DNA of 64,000 nt from Clostridium sp. E02 (GCF_003833015.1 NZ_RJLQ01000017.1:57489-121488); one strand, 5' to 3'. Shown: positions 40,378 to 49,231, counted from the stretch's first letter. Made by a program: numbers and translations. Notes: generated by a model from the sequence alone, not told the origin.

Positions 40378-40715
40378 TTTGATCGTTCATTGTTTGCATC
40401 ACTATCCATTCCATTAAAAAATGATAAGAACTGATTCAATGCTTTTTCTTCTTCAATTTTTTTCTCTTCATCCGTCAAGGGTATTACCCTTATTGGTTTC
40501 TCTAAATATTTACCTTTTCGTTTCCGTTTAATAAATGGCATTGCATTACATACAGTAGCGTCTAATGCCGAAGCTACATATTGCCCCATGAGCCACATTT
40601 CATCACTGCGAGTCTGCTGTTTTCTTCGATTGGCTTCTGCAAAAGGTAACAGTTTTCTAGGATTCAAATGCCAAAACAAATCATATGGGACATTCATGAC
40701 CAGAGCGTCCGGCAA
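40368..40715 (-). CDS. Tail assembly chaperone, second (frameshift) component
   Basis: 115 residues from an apparent TTG. The frame is open further upstream and overlaps the end of the preceding chaperone gene in the -1 frame (KIIWEQYLPD leads into the annotated start), the layout of lambda gpG/gpGT-type pairs. A TTG start without a ribosome binding site makes frameshifting more likely than independent initiation. LFWHLNPRKLLPFAEANRRK is a pattern seen in such proteins. I could not find a canonical slippery heptamer. Confidence 0.6.
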   Translation of the reverse strand: MPDALVMNVPYDLFWHLNPRKLLPFAEANRRKQQTRSDEMWLMGQYVASALDATVCNAMPFIKRKRKGKYLEKPIRVIPLTDEEKKIEEEKALNQFLSFFNGMDSDANNERSKGE

Positions 40716-40729
40716 ATACTGTTCCCAGA

Positions 40730-41224
40730 TTATTTTGTGGAAGTTGACTTCCTTTTGCGGTCCTGAGGAGTCTTCCCGGATTTGGACTTTGGCTCTACTT
40801 CCTGATTCATTTTCTCCACCAGTTTGTCCAATCCGGTCAACTTGAAAAAACCGTCTTCTTCCATGCGTTGTTTAAGGAATTCAAACATCCCATAAAACGA
40901 AGCACGATCATCATCTGGATTTTCTTTTATAAACTGTTTAAACAATACTTTGGCATCTTGTTCATCAGCGACTGGATTATTTTCCAATAAGCCGGCATAT
41001 AGAAATGATGGAACCACGGCTGGTAGATCAGATACCATATCAGAGGTGCCATCTATTAACATTTCCATCATTGCCTTTTTGTCATCTTTGTTATAATTAC
41101 CATTACGAATCATATAAGATCCAGAAACTACCTTAAACGCTTTATCTACACATTCTTTGTATTCTGCCGCTTCAAAGGAATATTCTATTTTGTAATCTTT
41201 TCCGCCAATAGTTAAAATCTTCAT
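40730..41224 (-). CDS. Tail assembly chaperone
   Basis: 164 residues, acidic middle and a basic Lys/Ser/Thr-rich end. It begins MKILTIGGKDYKIEYSFEAA, typical of the short chaperone between tail tube and tape measure, which holds the tape measure soluble before assembly. GGGAGG precedes the ATG. Assignment rests mainly on position and the opening motif. Confidence 0.75.
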   Translation of the reverse strand: MKILTIGGKDYKIEYSFEAAEYKECVDKAFKVVSGSYMIRNGNYNKDDKKAMMEMLIDGTSDMVSDLPAVVPSFLYAGLLENNPVADEQDAKVLFKQFIKENPDDDRASFYGMFEFLKQRMEEDGFFKLTGLDKLVEKMNQEVEPKSKSGKTPQDRKRKSTSTK

Positions 41225-41250
41225 ATCTTAATACCTCCCATACTCTTTTA

Positions 41251-41742
41251 TTAAGGTTCTTCCGACGATTCCGTTGGTACAATTGGATCGTCCCACCCAA
41301 TTTCTCCGGTCGGTGTTACAGATACACTGGTATCCCAAGCATTGTCAACATCGGAAGCCGCCCAGCCCATTCTTGCAGGAACGCACGTGAAGAAAAAAGC
41401 CTTCTCCAATCTGGGATGATAGAATTCTAACCACATTCGCTTATTAGTTACATTAGCTGTATCATATTCATCACAAATTGTTTCCCACATATCCAGGAAT
41501 ACTTGAGTCATGCCGAAAGTGATTGCAATTGCTCCACCTGGATCTTTTAATCCATCAATGTAACGTTTCCACACTGTATCATTCAGAGAAGTCACATCAT
41601 AGGTTCCCGTTTCCGGATTAAAGTCTGGAATACTTTTCGGATTAGGAAGGTCAGTAAACGCCGTAGGCTTAGTCCCGGCAGTTGCTTCAATGGCATACCC
41701 CACATGGATGCCGGCGGTACTCAAATCTACTGCTGTTGCCAT
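41251..41742 (-). CDS. Major tail tube protein
   Basis: 163 residues, beta-rich. It has the phage tail-tube pattern of an N-terminal GTKPTAFTDL loop, YDVTSLNDTVWKRYIDGLKD, and a C-terminal conserved ASDVDNAWDTSVSVTPTGEI. Polymerises into the tail tube around the tape measure. AGGAGGACC precedes the ATG. Position between tail terminator and chaperones supports it. Confidence 0.85.
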   Translation of the reverse strand: MATAVDLSTAGIHVGYAIEATAGTKPTAFTDLPNPKSIPDFNPETGTYDVTSLNDTVWKRYIDGLKDPGGAIAITFGMTQVFLDMWETICDEYDTANVTNKRMWLEFYHPRLEKAFFFTCVPARMGWAASDVDNAWDTSVSVTPTGEIGWDDPIVPTESSEEP

Positions 41743-41765
41743 AATTTCAGGTCCTCCTTTTTAAA

Positions 41766-41796
41766 GAAAAAAGAACCTCGCCATTAGACGAAGCTC
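41766..41796 (-). terminator. Hairpin between tail terminator and tail tube genes
   Basis: Minus-strand GAGCTTCG-TCTAATGG-CGAGGTTC followed by TTTTTTC, upstream of the tail tube gene. Confidence 0.6.
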
Positions 41797-41817
41797 AAAG
41801 TTAATTTGCTCATATTT

Positions 41818-42201
41818 TTATATCAAATCGCCCTCACAATAGGTCCTATGAAACCTTGCAATCCAGCGATATGCTTCGGATGTATTTGAACGGTCCACTT
41901 CCAACGGTCCGTATTTTAAAATAAATCCCAGTTCTGTCATGATATCTGCCACAAGGAAAATCAACTGCTTTGTCTTGCTGGAAGAACCGGAATCATACAT
42001 AGTAATTTCAAAGTCAGCAGAAACTGCACATTGCTTATTCTGTAGAGAACTGCTCGTTGTAGGCTGTCCTAGGCTTTTGAAATAAAGGTAGGGGAAAATC
42101 GAAGGGGTATCATTCCTGGTAGTGCCGCTCCCTTTGATGTACTTTTTCAGTGTTTCATCATTCACCAAACGAGTATAAATCAATGAAGAAATATCAAGCA
42201 T
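41818..42201 (-). CDS. Tail terminator / tail completion protein
   Basis: 127 residues. MLDISSLIYTRLVNDETLKKYI and the FPYLYF segment followed by an alpha/beta core fit the DUF3168/gpU-like tail terminators. Its place between the HK97 gp10-like gene and the tail tube is canonical. AAAGGAGG precedes the ATG. Confidence 0.7.
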   Translation of the reverse strand: MLDISSLIYTRLVNDETLKKYIKGSGTTRNDTPSIFPYLYFKSLGQPTTSSSLQNKQCAVSADFEITMYDSGSSSKTKQLIFLVADIMTELGFILKYGPLEVDRSNTSEAYRWIARFHRTYCEGDLI

Positions 42202-42731
42202 TACCGAAACACCTCCTTTGCAATAGCTGCCACCTGTGTCCGTATAGCCACGGAAGCATTATACATTGGCATTGTAGCCCTTGTTCCGTGAGTGTAATGC
42301 CACTTCTCATCTTCTCCCCAGTAGTACCAACCATCTTCAAAAGCATGAATTTGTCCGGGGAACGTTCCAATGCCGTATCCCATCTCTCCGGCTTTTGGAT
42401 TATCGGACGGATTATAGAAAGCACCAGCTCCGAACTCAACGAGAAGCAAGGTATTTATGGTTCCGTGGTCATTGGACTTTGTTTGACCAGTGGCAACTAA
42501 AATAGCTTTACAACCTTCGGGCCTTGGAGCCATTTCTATTCGTAGGGTTATTGTCTTTCCCAAAGGTGAATCATTAATGCTTTGCAATGCAACTGTTTGA
42601 CCAGCTTCTGCCAAGCGCTGGCATAGCAATTCAGTTTTCCTGTGCAAGTCCACTTTGTACTTTTCCAACTGATTTATGATATTCTGGATTCCTTTTGAAG
42701 AGAGGTTTCCTCGGATCACTCTTTTAGCCAT
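42201..42731 (-). CDS. HK97 gp10-like neck protein
   Basis: 176 residues from ATG 42731 (MAKRVIRG), chosen for AAAGGAAG upstream. N-terminal helix with QLEKYKVDLHRKTELLCQRLAEAGQTVA and a C-terminal VAAIAKEVFR are typical of the HK97 gp10 family that joins head and tail. The start overlaps the upstream gene by eight bases. Confidence 0.8.
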   Translation of the reverse strand: MAKRVIRGNLSSKGIQNIINQLEKYKVDLHRKTELLCQRLAEAGQTVALQSINDSPLGKTITLRIEMAPRPEGCKAILVATGQTKSNDHGTINTLLLVEFGAGAFYNPSDNPKAGEMGYGIGTFPGQIHAFEDGWYYWGEDEKWHYTHGTRATMPMYNASVAIRTQVAAIAKEVFR

Positions 42732-43167
42732 CAATAACACTTCCTTTAGTCCTGCGTTGAAGAATATAAACATTAGAATTAGGACGGGTATCGTCTACCG
42801 AGATAACCTTAAAATCAGCTTTATCTGTATCTATCGTACCATCTGCCTTTTGAACCGGATCTGTAGAATACCATATTAAAGTTCCCTCTACAATTGGCAA
42901 TTTCTTATTGCAAGTCACCATTTTGGCACTGTAATCAGAAATGCTAATCCCATAAGGTTCGTCCTCTGATGTTCCACCGGATTGTCCGAGATTAATCTTA
43001 AACCCCACCGGGTCCGCATACCCAACAGTATAATCACCAGTAAGGAGCGGTTCTCCTGTCACTGGATCATAGATGATATTTCCGTCCAAATCGGTTTCAT
43101 AAACCGGGATATGCTCTGAATATAGCTGATAATATAACGTTTTCTGATTGCGTCTTAAACCTCTCAT
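42724..43167 (-). CDS. Head closure / head-tail adaptor-like protein
   Basis: 147 residues, begins MRGLRRNQKTLYYQLY, beta-rich with a GFKINLGQSGGTSEDEPYG segment. Small proteins of this kind lie between the gp6-like connector and gp10 in siphophages and close the head after packaging. Function is mainly by position. Confidence 0.65.
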   Translation of the reverse strand: MRGLRRNQKTLYYQLYSEHIPVYETDLDGNIIYDPVTGEPLLTGDYTVGYADPVGFKINLGQSGGTSEDEPYGISISDYSAKMVTCNKKLPIVEGTLIWYSTDPVQKADGTIDTDKADFKVISVDDTRPNSNVYILQRRTKGSVIDG

Positions 43168-43197
43168 CCTTTTTCTCCATAATTATGCTAAATAGAA

Positions 43198-43218
43198 AAG
43201 AGAGGTTTCCCTCTCTTA
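43198..43218 (-). terminator. Short hairpin in the head operon
   Basis: Minus-strand AAGAGAGG-GAAA-CCTCTCTT followed by TTCT, directly after the zinc-ribbon gene. Possibly a partial terminator. Confidence 0.5.
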
Positions 43219-43249
43219 TAAAGATAATCCCATTCTACTTTTAATGTTC

Positions 43250-43477
43250 TTACCTCACTTCAACGCCTAACTTTTTCAGTTGCTGAATTAAACCTGTTAC
43301 AAATTTACTGGTATCGTAATCTGTAGATTTTTCACACTTAGCACAAGTGTGATTATACGTCTTATTTTTAAAAAATTCCTTAGTTTTTACTTCAAATTCA
43401 CAACCACATTCCGAATTTCCGCAAGCCATATTCATTACTGGATTTTGCTTACAAAACACTTCAACATACTTATCCAT
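43250..43477 (-). CDS. Small zinc-ribbon-like protein
   Basis: 75 residues from ATG 43477, with AAGGAGGGG upstream. Two cysteine pairs (MACGNSECGCEF and HTCAKCEKS) suggest one zinc ribbon, followed by a short helix. Unknown function. It interrupts the usual neck gene order together with the Tad1-like gene, a place where phages often keep accessory genes. Confidence 0.65.
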   Translation of the reverse strand: MDKYVEVFCKQNPVMNMACGNSECGCEFEVKTKEFFKNKTYNHTCAKCEKSTDYDTSKFVTGLIQQLKKLGVEVR

Positions 43478-43600
43478 AGAACCCCTCCTTAGTATTTGTA
43501 GCAAATAGGATTATCTTTTATCAATATCTTACTCCTATCCATACAGAATTGAAAGATTCTATGTCAAAATAATTCAGTCTTCTGCCTGCATTCCGACCGC

Positions 43601-43966
43601 TTATTTCTGATTGGTTCCCAAGACTTCCCTCTCAATTCTATCCTCAACCCTGCGATTCAACCACATAAGAGCCTCTTCGATATGAGTGAGGGCACAAGCG
43701 TTCTCTCTGGAAGAGAACGGACCGGCCTGGAAGCTTTTTAATCTGTCACGCACGATTTCAAGCAAATCAGTATCAATAATGCCGTGCTGTGAACCTTCCT
43801 CTTTGCGTGGTCCTTTTTGAAGTTCAATCTTCTGTTCCTTTGGTTCCGGAAGTCCAGAATCAGAAACAATCAGATACTCATGATTTGCACCGCCCGGACC
43901 TTCACCATCTACCGCAAAGACTCTGTTTAACTTTTCTCTTTTCTGAATCGTTGATAATTCTCTCAT
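43601..43966 (-). CDS. Tad1/Acb2-family protein, probable cyclic-nucleotide signal sponge
   Basis: 121 residues. The C-terminal helical hairpin [28 protein letters not shown] followed by R..DR..R.VLGT (quoted in part) matches the Acb2/Tad1 hairpin family as I know it. The N-terminal [21 protein letters not shown] and the ELQKGP strand fit the longer Tad1 form. Characterised members bind Thoeris gcADPR-type or CBASS cyclic-dinucleotide signals and so block host immunity. Which signal this one binds cannot be told. It lies between the gp6-like connector and neck genes. Confidence 0.75.
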   Translation of the reverse strand: MRELSTIQKREKLNRVFAVDGEGPGGANHEYLIVSDSGLPEPKEQKIELQKGPRKEEGSQHGIIDTDLLEIVRDRLKSFQAGPFSSRENACALTHIEEALMWLNRRVEDRIEREVLGTNQK

Positions 43967-44145
43967 TATAATCTCCCTTCAAATCTATCTAAGCACTTTA
44001 CCGATATATCAATACATCTTGTTATTAGCTCTGTTTTCCACTGCCTCCCAGACATAATAAGCATATCTGCCCACCACCATTATTCTGATATGCACCCTGC
44101 GTCCGGCCGGGAGGTTAGCCAGACACGCACCGTCTTAAATCTTTG

Positions 44146-44466
44146 TTACAAAGTCTTTGCCATAGGTACCACATCAAAATAAAGGTCATCTTCATTCTGA
44201 TATCCCCGGGAAATCCCATTTTCAGAATGGGAACTCTGACCCTCACTTCCCTGCTTCGCCCAATAATAAACGGCGGCATCAAAGACCACATCTCGATACT
44301 TTGAAACCGCCTTTGCTTTTTCTGTGTCAGTATATCCATATGGATAACGCTTGGAGCATACTTTACGAATTGCCCGGTTAATGAGAATGAGCAGAACTGG
44401 ATTATCCTGTTCGCTCACTTCGTCACCAAGATATGTACTTACGTCAGCTAGAATATCTGTTTCCAC
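44146..44466 (-). CDS. gp6-like head-tail connector
   Basis: 106 residues, mostly helical. VSTYLGDEVSEQDNPVLLILINRAIRKV is the start pattern of the phage gp6-like connector family (DNA packaging/adaptor ring). GTG start at 44466 preceded by GGAGGTGAGATGA. Directly downstream of the capsid gene. The gap 43967-44145 holds only a possible 23-codon reading that I do not call. Confidence 0.8.
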   Translation of the reverse strand: METDILADVSTYLGDEVSEQDNPVLLILINRAIRKVCSKRYPYGYTDTEKAKAVSKYRDVVFDAAVYYWAKQGSEGQSSHSENGISRGYQNEDDLYFDVVPMAKTL

Positions 44467-44483
44467 TCATCTCACCTCCGATC

Positions 44484-45803
44484 TTATGCTTTAGCTGTTA
44501 CAGTAGCATTACCGGCCTTTACAGCCTTGTAACTGGAATCGCATTCCACAACAGTGATAACCTTGCCGGTTGCCGCCGTAATATCTGCACTACCGTCCCA
44601 TGCTGACCATGTCTGAACATTCTGACCATAGGTTACTGCGGTCGCGGAGTCTCCCACCTTATACTTGTAGGAATTACCGCTTGACTTAGCGGGGGAAGCG
44701 GTAACCTTGGTATCACCAGTGGCTGTACCAGCAATAGAATTAACAGTCAAGGTCCCAAGTGTGCCAGAACCAGTTACTACTGTAGCAATTACCATTCCGT
44801 ATGGGTCCGGCAATACCGGGATAAACATACCAGATGCTTTTGTCCACTTTGCTACAGGATCCTGTGTGGACCACATGGTCACCGTTACAAACATCTTCTC
44901 CAATGCTTCCTGGAATGCTGTATATTCAGCTTCTTCCGGTGTCGGTCCCCAAAGACCAATACCTGCACTGCCAGAAATATCCGCAGTATAGAACGTCACC
45001 TTATCTTCATCGAAATATCTTTTATTAGCTTTTGAGCCGTCCGACTTGATGTAGGCAAACATTTCATCACAAGAAATAACCTGGAACTTGAATTCTTCCT
45101 GTAGCATTCTCTGCAATTCTGCCATGGTCACCAATTTACCTACATTTGTTGCACCGTAAATGGCAATCTGCATAGATTTATTCTTTCGCATACGCTGAAC
45201 CTGTGTATCAGAAGTCAGCATACGATTGGCAATCTTACCCTGGTCTTTCAGGATTTTTACAGCTCTCTGAATATCAGAGAAGATATCATACTCTGGATCA
45301 GACCAATCACCAAAATTGATCTTCTGTTCAGCAGGAATTCCGAAATCAATAGCCATATCAAGGTTATTCTCCTTGATTTTCATTATTCCAGTACTCATTA
45401 AATTTCCTTTAGCAATCTTAGTCCTGGTGACAACACTATCAGACAATCGCCCCATATCATCGAATACCCACTTGATTAAGCCGTCATCATCAGGTACACC
45501 GTTGGTAATATACATCTGAAGCTGTTCTGACTGATTAATTTTCTCTTTGATGAAAAGTTTTTCAGTCAGCACTTTCTCAAATGTGGGTCGAGTGCCGATA
45601 TGTGCTTCGGTATCCAAAGCATGTACAAATGCCGGTGTCGGCAGGTTCTGCCCCTGCATTAGCCGGTAATACTCGGCTTTAAAATGCTGGGTTTTAATAT
45701 CGGGGAAAATGGTATCCAGAACCGTGGGTCTTGCAACCGCAAAGTTCTGGGCGAAATTTAATCTTTCTTCCACACTAATAGCGTCCAATACATTAAATGG
45801 CAT
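44484..45803 (-). CDS. Major capsid protein (gpE-like) with extra C-terminal Ig-like domain
   Basis: 439 residues. About 1-345 match the lambda gpE-type capsid fold (SVEERLNFAQNFAVARPTVLDTIFPD, later FYTADISGSAGIGLWGPTPEEAEYT). The remaining 90 residues, starting at VVTGSGTLGTLTVNSIAG, are Thr/Ala/Val-rich and end GNATVTAKA, the pattern of a bacterial Ig-like domain exposed on the capsid surface. CAGGAGGTACTGAG precedes the ATG. Such decorations are thought to bind mucus or carbohydrates. Confidence 0.88.
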   Translation of the reverse strand: MPFNVLDAISVEERLNFAQNFAVARPTVLDTIFPDIKTQHFKAEYYRLMQGQNLPTPAFVHALDTEAHIGTRPTFEKVLTEKLFIKEKINQSEQLQMYITNGVPDDDGLIKWVFDDMGRLSDSVVTRTKIAKGNLMSTGIMKIKENNLDMAIDFGIPAEQKINFGDWSDPEYDIFSDIQRAVKILKDQGKIANRMLTSDTQVQRMRKNKSMQIAIYGATNVGKLVTMAELQRMLQEEFKFQVISCDEMFAYIKSDGSKANKRYFDEDKVTFYTADISGSAGIGLWGPTPEEAEYTAFQEALEKMFVTVTMWSTQDPVAKWTKASGMFIPVLPDPYGMVIATVVTGSGTLGTLTVNSIAGTATGDTKVTASPAKSSGNSYKYKVGDSATAVTYGQNVQTWSAWDGSADITAATGKVITVVECDSSYKAVKAGNATVTAKA

Positions 45804-45818
45804 CTCAGTACCTCCTGA

Positions 45819-46163
45819 TTAAAATTCAACTTCGGGAGCATCAAGGATTACAAACCCTTTTGCTGCCAAAGCTGTTTTAGCTGCCGATGTCAATTCAGTC
45901 TTTAATCTATTTACATAGATTCTACCGGCCTTAATTACACTGGCCGGACGTTTTACATCGTCAGTCATGTCGACAGTTTCAAAAACGATACCTGTTGCAT
46001 TACCATCATTAGACGGGAATGCTGTTCCACCATATATCAGCTTTTTGGTATCTACAGTGGTCGCCATAGTCTGAGTAACCATTTCAGTTTTCTGTACTAA
46101 TCCTACGGCACTTTCCAAAAAATTAGGGAGTGTTTCTCCCTGAATTACTTTCATGTAAGCCAT
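45819..46163 (-). CDS. Head decoration protein (gpD-like)
   Basis: 114 residues between scaffold and capsid genes. The segment VIKAGRIYVNRL..ELTSAAKTALAAKGFVILD (quoted in part) is typical of lambda gpD-like stabilisers of expanded capsids. AAAGGAGGATATGAC precedes the ATG. Confidence 0.75.
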   Translation of the reverse strand: MAYMKVIQGETLPNFLESAVGLVQKTEMVTQTMATTVDTKKLIYGGTAFPSNDGNATGIVFETVDMTDDVKRPASVIKAGRIYVNRLKTELTSAAKTALAAKGFVILDAPEVEF

Positions 46164-46176
46164 GTCATATCCTCCT

Positions 46177-46788
46177 TTAAATTAATGTCCCCGGCTGCGC
46201 ACCAACGATAGGTGTCGCAGTGGGCTGCGGATTTTTATTCTGGGAATATTGTTTTGCGTATTCAGCTGCAGCACTCTTCTTGCCCGGATCCGTGTTTGCC
46301 GGTGGATCTCCTGCGCCCGGATTCGGAGTGTTGTCAAACGTCTCTTTTTGCCACTGAGTCTTATTTGCTTCATCACGCTTAGAAATTCCGGACACAAAAG
46401 CTTCAGCACTGGTCTTGGCTGATTCCAAATCCAAAGCAGATAGCGCAGCCATCATTCCAGTAAACTCATCTCCAGACAAATTCGCTTTTGCAAAAATAGT
46501 TGAGACTGCTGACTGTGTTAGCTGTTTCTGCAAGTCAGCGGCGTTCTTCTCAGCCGTTTCCCTTGCTTTTTTTTCTTTTTCCAATTCTGAAAGATTCTGT
46601 TGTTCAATCCCATCAAGTTTGGTCTGCAAATCTCCGGCCTTTTCAGCTTCCTTTTTCCATTTATCAGCGTCTTCCTGGACCTTTTTCACCTCACCGTTAT
46701 GCTGATTCAGATAGCCTGTTATCTGCTCATCGGTCGGCTCCGTGACACCTAAAGCAATTAAATTCTTCTTAGCCTGTTCTCTGGTCAT
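46177..46788 (-). CDS. Phage scaffolding protein (GP20-like)
   Basis: 203 residues. A long charged coiled coil (EVKKVQEDADKWKKEAEKAG through EKEKKARETAEKNAADLQ) and a disordered Pro/Asn/Gln-rich tail match the minor structural protein GP20/scaffold family. It guides capsid assembly and leaves before packaging. AGAAGGAGG precedes the ATG. Confidence 0.85.
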   Translation of the reverse strand: MTREQAKKNLIALGVTEPTDEQITGYLNQHNGEVKKVQEDADKWKKEAEKAGDLQTKLDGIEQQNLSELEKEKKARETAEKNAADLQKQLTQSAVSTIFAKANLSGDEFTGMMAALSALDLESAKTSAEAFVSGISKRDEANKTQWQKETFDNTPNPGAGDPPANTDPGKKSAAAEYAKQYSQNKNPQPTATPIVGAQPGTLI

Positions 46789-46888
46789 AACAATATCCTC
46801 CTTCTATCCACGCTTTTGTTAACGCAGGTCGCACCTGCTGGATTTTGCCATTTACGGATGACTCCAAATTTAAATAAAAAAGGGAAAG

Positions 46889-48337
46889 CTATTTGGCTTC
46901 TCCTGTTTTAACTGTACTATTTGATTGATTTTTCAATAATTCAAAAGCTTTTTCCTTTTCAGCCTCAACATCTAATTGCTCTTGCGTTTTATAAACCGTT
47001 TCCATATAAGGTTGACTCATTACCCATACTTTTTCAGGATCTCCAAACAGGCCACATGTTATAAGAGCAATTAATGGGTGTATTTTATTTTTTAACAAAT
47101 AATCCAAAGACTGAGCCTTGACAAGCATATTATCAGTGGAATTACGAGTGATTTTCACATCAAAATCCCTTATAGACAAGGGTACATCATTAGTTGTCTG
47201 TTTTAGAATATTGAGAACAATCTGACAGTGTTTCTTCTCAGCCTCAATAATGAATGGCTCATCTAATCTTGCCCTCTGCTCCGCAAAATCCCAACCATTC
47301 CGTAGGTACACCGCTTGACCAGTATCACCGCCGGTATTCTGCTGACGATCTGGCATTCCTTCAACCACAAGTACCTGCCGGTATAAATCATCCTTTGATA
47401 CCTGAGTTTGTTCTTGATTAAGTTCAGCTGTCATAAGTTTTACATCTGACTTATTGGCTTGCCCCGAATCTTTAACCTGAATTGCTCCCAACTGGCTCAT
47501 CTCTATAAATTCATCTTTCGAAATTTCACAGTTCTTGAAAAGCATAAATGCCTGGACAAACTGTTCAATGCCATTCATTCGGTCTGACTGCATTTTATTT
47601 ATCTGATCCAAAGCAGTAATGGCAATCTCAATGTCGGATAGGCGATCTGGGTTATTTGGATATTCCGCTATTGGAATCCCTCCAAATCCGTTAAAATCTG
47701 TCTTTGTAATTCGGCCATTCTTAATTATGAAGTATTTATCTTCGGAAAAGCAAAGATAATATTGCTCCTCGTTTTCATCTTTTAGCTGCTGTACGGAAAG
47801 CATATCCCGACCATCTTCCTGCGAATAGACAATTATTGTATTTAGAGGCGTTGAAATATGAATCCGAAATGGAATAGGACTGTTTTTGCTCGCCTTTAAA
47901 CTTGCCTTATAAGCAGTGCCTACAGAACTCTGCCATGTACCGAGTTCAATATCCCTTGCCTGCTTATGAGCGTCCCTCATATAATCATTAAAAGTGTCCA
48001 CGGCTTTATTAATAGCTTCATCTTTTTTGCGGCTCACATATTGAATAGGTTCACCGTAAGTTTGGCCAGCCTTGAACCGGACAATTTCTAAAGCATGATT
48101 TTCAACCGTTTTGTTATTTATTTCTGGACGTACCGTTTTTTCCCGGTACAAAATAGGCTGATCTCCCATGTAATAATCATGAAGATAACGAATGAACGGT
48201 CTGTTATAATTCAAAACACCGACTGCTTTTCCAACTACTTTTAAGATGTTTTCGGTAGTAATAATTGATGCGCCGGTATATGCTACCTTACGTCCAAATG
48301 AGCCCTTGCAAATATCTATGTAGCTAAGTTTATTCAT
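46889..48337 (-). CDS. Phage portal protein (SPP1 gp6-like)
   Basis: 482 residues. RPFIRYLHDYYMGDQPILYR at the start, the KAGQTYGEPIQYV clip segment, and the long C-terminal helices ending in a Gln/Glu/Lys-rich tail are typical of SPP1-type portals. The dodecamer forms the DNA entry vertex. The start overlaps the small upstream gene as ATGA. A large terminase gene should precede it but is absent. Confidence 0.9.
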   Translation of the reverse strand: MNKLSYIDICKGSFGRKVAYTGASIITTENILKVVGKAVGVLNYNRPFIRYLHDYYMGDQPILYREKTVRPEINNKTVENHALEIVRFKAGQTYGEPIQYVSRKKDEAINKAVDTFNDYMRDAHKQARDIELGTWQSSVGTAYKASLKASKNSPIPFRIHISTPLNTIIVYSQEDGRDMLSVQQLKDENEEQYYLCFSEDKYFIIKNGRITKTDFNGFGGIPIAEYPNNPDRLSDIEIAITALDQINKMQSDRMNGIEQFVQAFMLFKNCEISKDEFIEMSQLGAIQVKDSGQANKSDVKLMTAELNQEQTQVSKDDLYRQVLVVEGMPDRQQNTGGDTGQAVYLRNGWDFAEQRARLDEPFIIEAEKKHCQIVLNILKQTTNDVPLSIRDFDVKITRNSTDNMLVKAQSLDYLLKNKIHPLIALITCGLFGDPEKVWVMSQPYMETVYKTQEQLDVEAEKEKAFELLKNQSNSTVKTGEAK

Positions 48338-48465
48338 CCACTTTTCACCTTCTTAGATTTAAAAGTCATTCCGCTGGAACACTTTCCTGCCGGGTGAGGA
48401 GCATTTCCATCTCTCCAAATTGGCTGTTTTTTACTATGTTCTGATTTTTTAGTTTCCTTTTCCAT
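48334..48465 (-). CDS. Small basic phage protein, function unknown
   Basis: 43 residues from ATG 48465, with GGGTGG upstream. Rich in Lys and Ser (CSSGMTFKSKKVKSG at the end). Translationally coupled to the portal gene through a four-base overlap, which supports it as a real gene. I do not recognise the family. Confidence 0.55.
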   Translation of the reverse strand: MEKETKKSEHSKKQPIWRDGNAPHPAGKCSSGMTFKSKKVKSG

Positions 48466-48618
48466 AATTCCACCCACGAAAAATGCGCCCAGCCGAAGCC
48501 AAGCGCACGTTGATATACTTTTCACTGATATCATATTATCATATTATGAATGGGAAATGTGGGAATCTTGAAATAAAGCCAGCAAGAACATTAGTTCTAA
48601 AATATCAATTTAGCTGAT

Positions 48619-48798
48619 TTAAACACTTTTGTTCAATCTTGCTGTAAGGGTATAATTACGCAATCCATAAACTTTAATAACAGTCAAACTACCACCGCCA
48701 CTGTAGCCGCTGGTATTGATCACGTAATAGCCGTGGTAGAGTCGGGCGTTGCTGTCGGAATATTGTCCTGCACTTGCACCGATAAGGTCGATGGTCAT
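48619..48798 (-). pseudogene. Detached tail-fibre tip fragment
   Basis: 59 codons reading MTIDLIGASAGQYSDSNARL and then YHGYYVINTSGYSGGGSLTV, a Gly/Ser/Tyr-rich beta pattern typical of fibre tips, ending NKSV. Its last bases AGTGTTTAAAT are identical to the end of the next fragment (FSV stop), which points to related cassettes. No ribosome binding site and no fibre shaft upstream, so it is probably a silent or dead C-terminus. The opposite strand is also open here; see rejected items. Confidence 0.5.
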
Positions 48799-48868
48799 TT
48801 TTACATAGTTTTAAGTAATATATATACCGGTACTCTTAATATTGCTTTTTACATATTCAAATGATCAT

Positions 48869-49231
48869 TTAAACACTGAATTGCACCTTTTGCCAGTCGC
48901 CTTCCCATGCCGTGTCGTACAAAGCAAAACGCCTAATATAAAAATTCAATGAATCCTCTGGGTATATTTTCACGGTAACAAAGTTGTTTGCGTGCTTAAA
49001 ATACTCCACATAACCACGGTCAATAGACCCAGATGGCTTGTCGGCATATACAATATTGGCATACCCAAAGGCTCCCGTTTAAATACCTTTTTCACTTATC
49101 ACATACGTTATGTCATCCCGCAGTATAGCATTTTGTCCCGTGCCAGTAAAATCGTGTACCCGTGATGCAAAAGACGTTATGTAAGTCAAATCGCTAGGAG
49201 CCTTACTCTTTAAAACTGTTAAGTCTCCACT
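48869..49231 (-). pseudogene. Tail-fibre C-terminal cassette with an internal stop
   Basis: One frame reads LTNVSGDLTVLKSKAPSDLT, then a tip to SEKGI, a TAA at 49079-49081, and continues in the same frame TGAFGYANIVYADKPSGSID ... WEGDWQKVQFSV to a final stop at 48869. The VSGDLTVL start is fibre-shaft-like. TAGCGATTTGAC at the shaft/tip border resembles the repeat of the 58 kb fibre locus, and TTAAATGATCATTT after the stop is shared with the active fibre there. No start codon fits, so this is a stored or decayed tip. Confidence 0.6.

Noticed and set aside
44020..44145. Possible 23-codon gene (MVVGRYAYYVWEAVENRANN...)
   Set aside because: Very short and without a convincing ribosome binding site, although the position in the head operon is suggestive.
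48607..48864. Plus-strand open stretch opposite the 48.6-48.8 kb fibre fragment, beginning near a TTAGCTGATTTAAAC site and ending at AAATGA
   Set aside because: It would mimic the convergent tip pair at 58 kb, but it has an unusual run of cysteines and no fibre-like motif. The minus reading ends in the same AGTGTTTAAAT as its neighbour and looks like a Gly/Tyr-rich tip.
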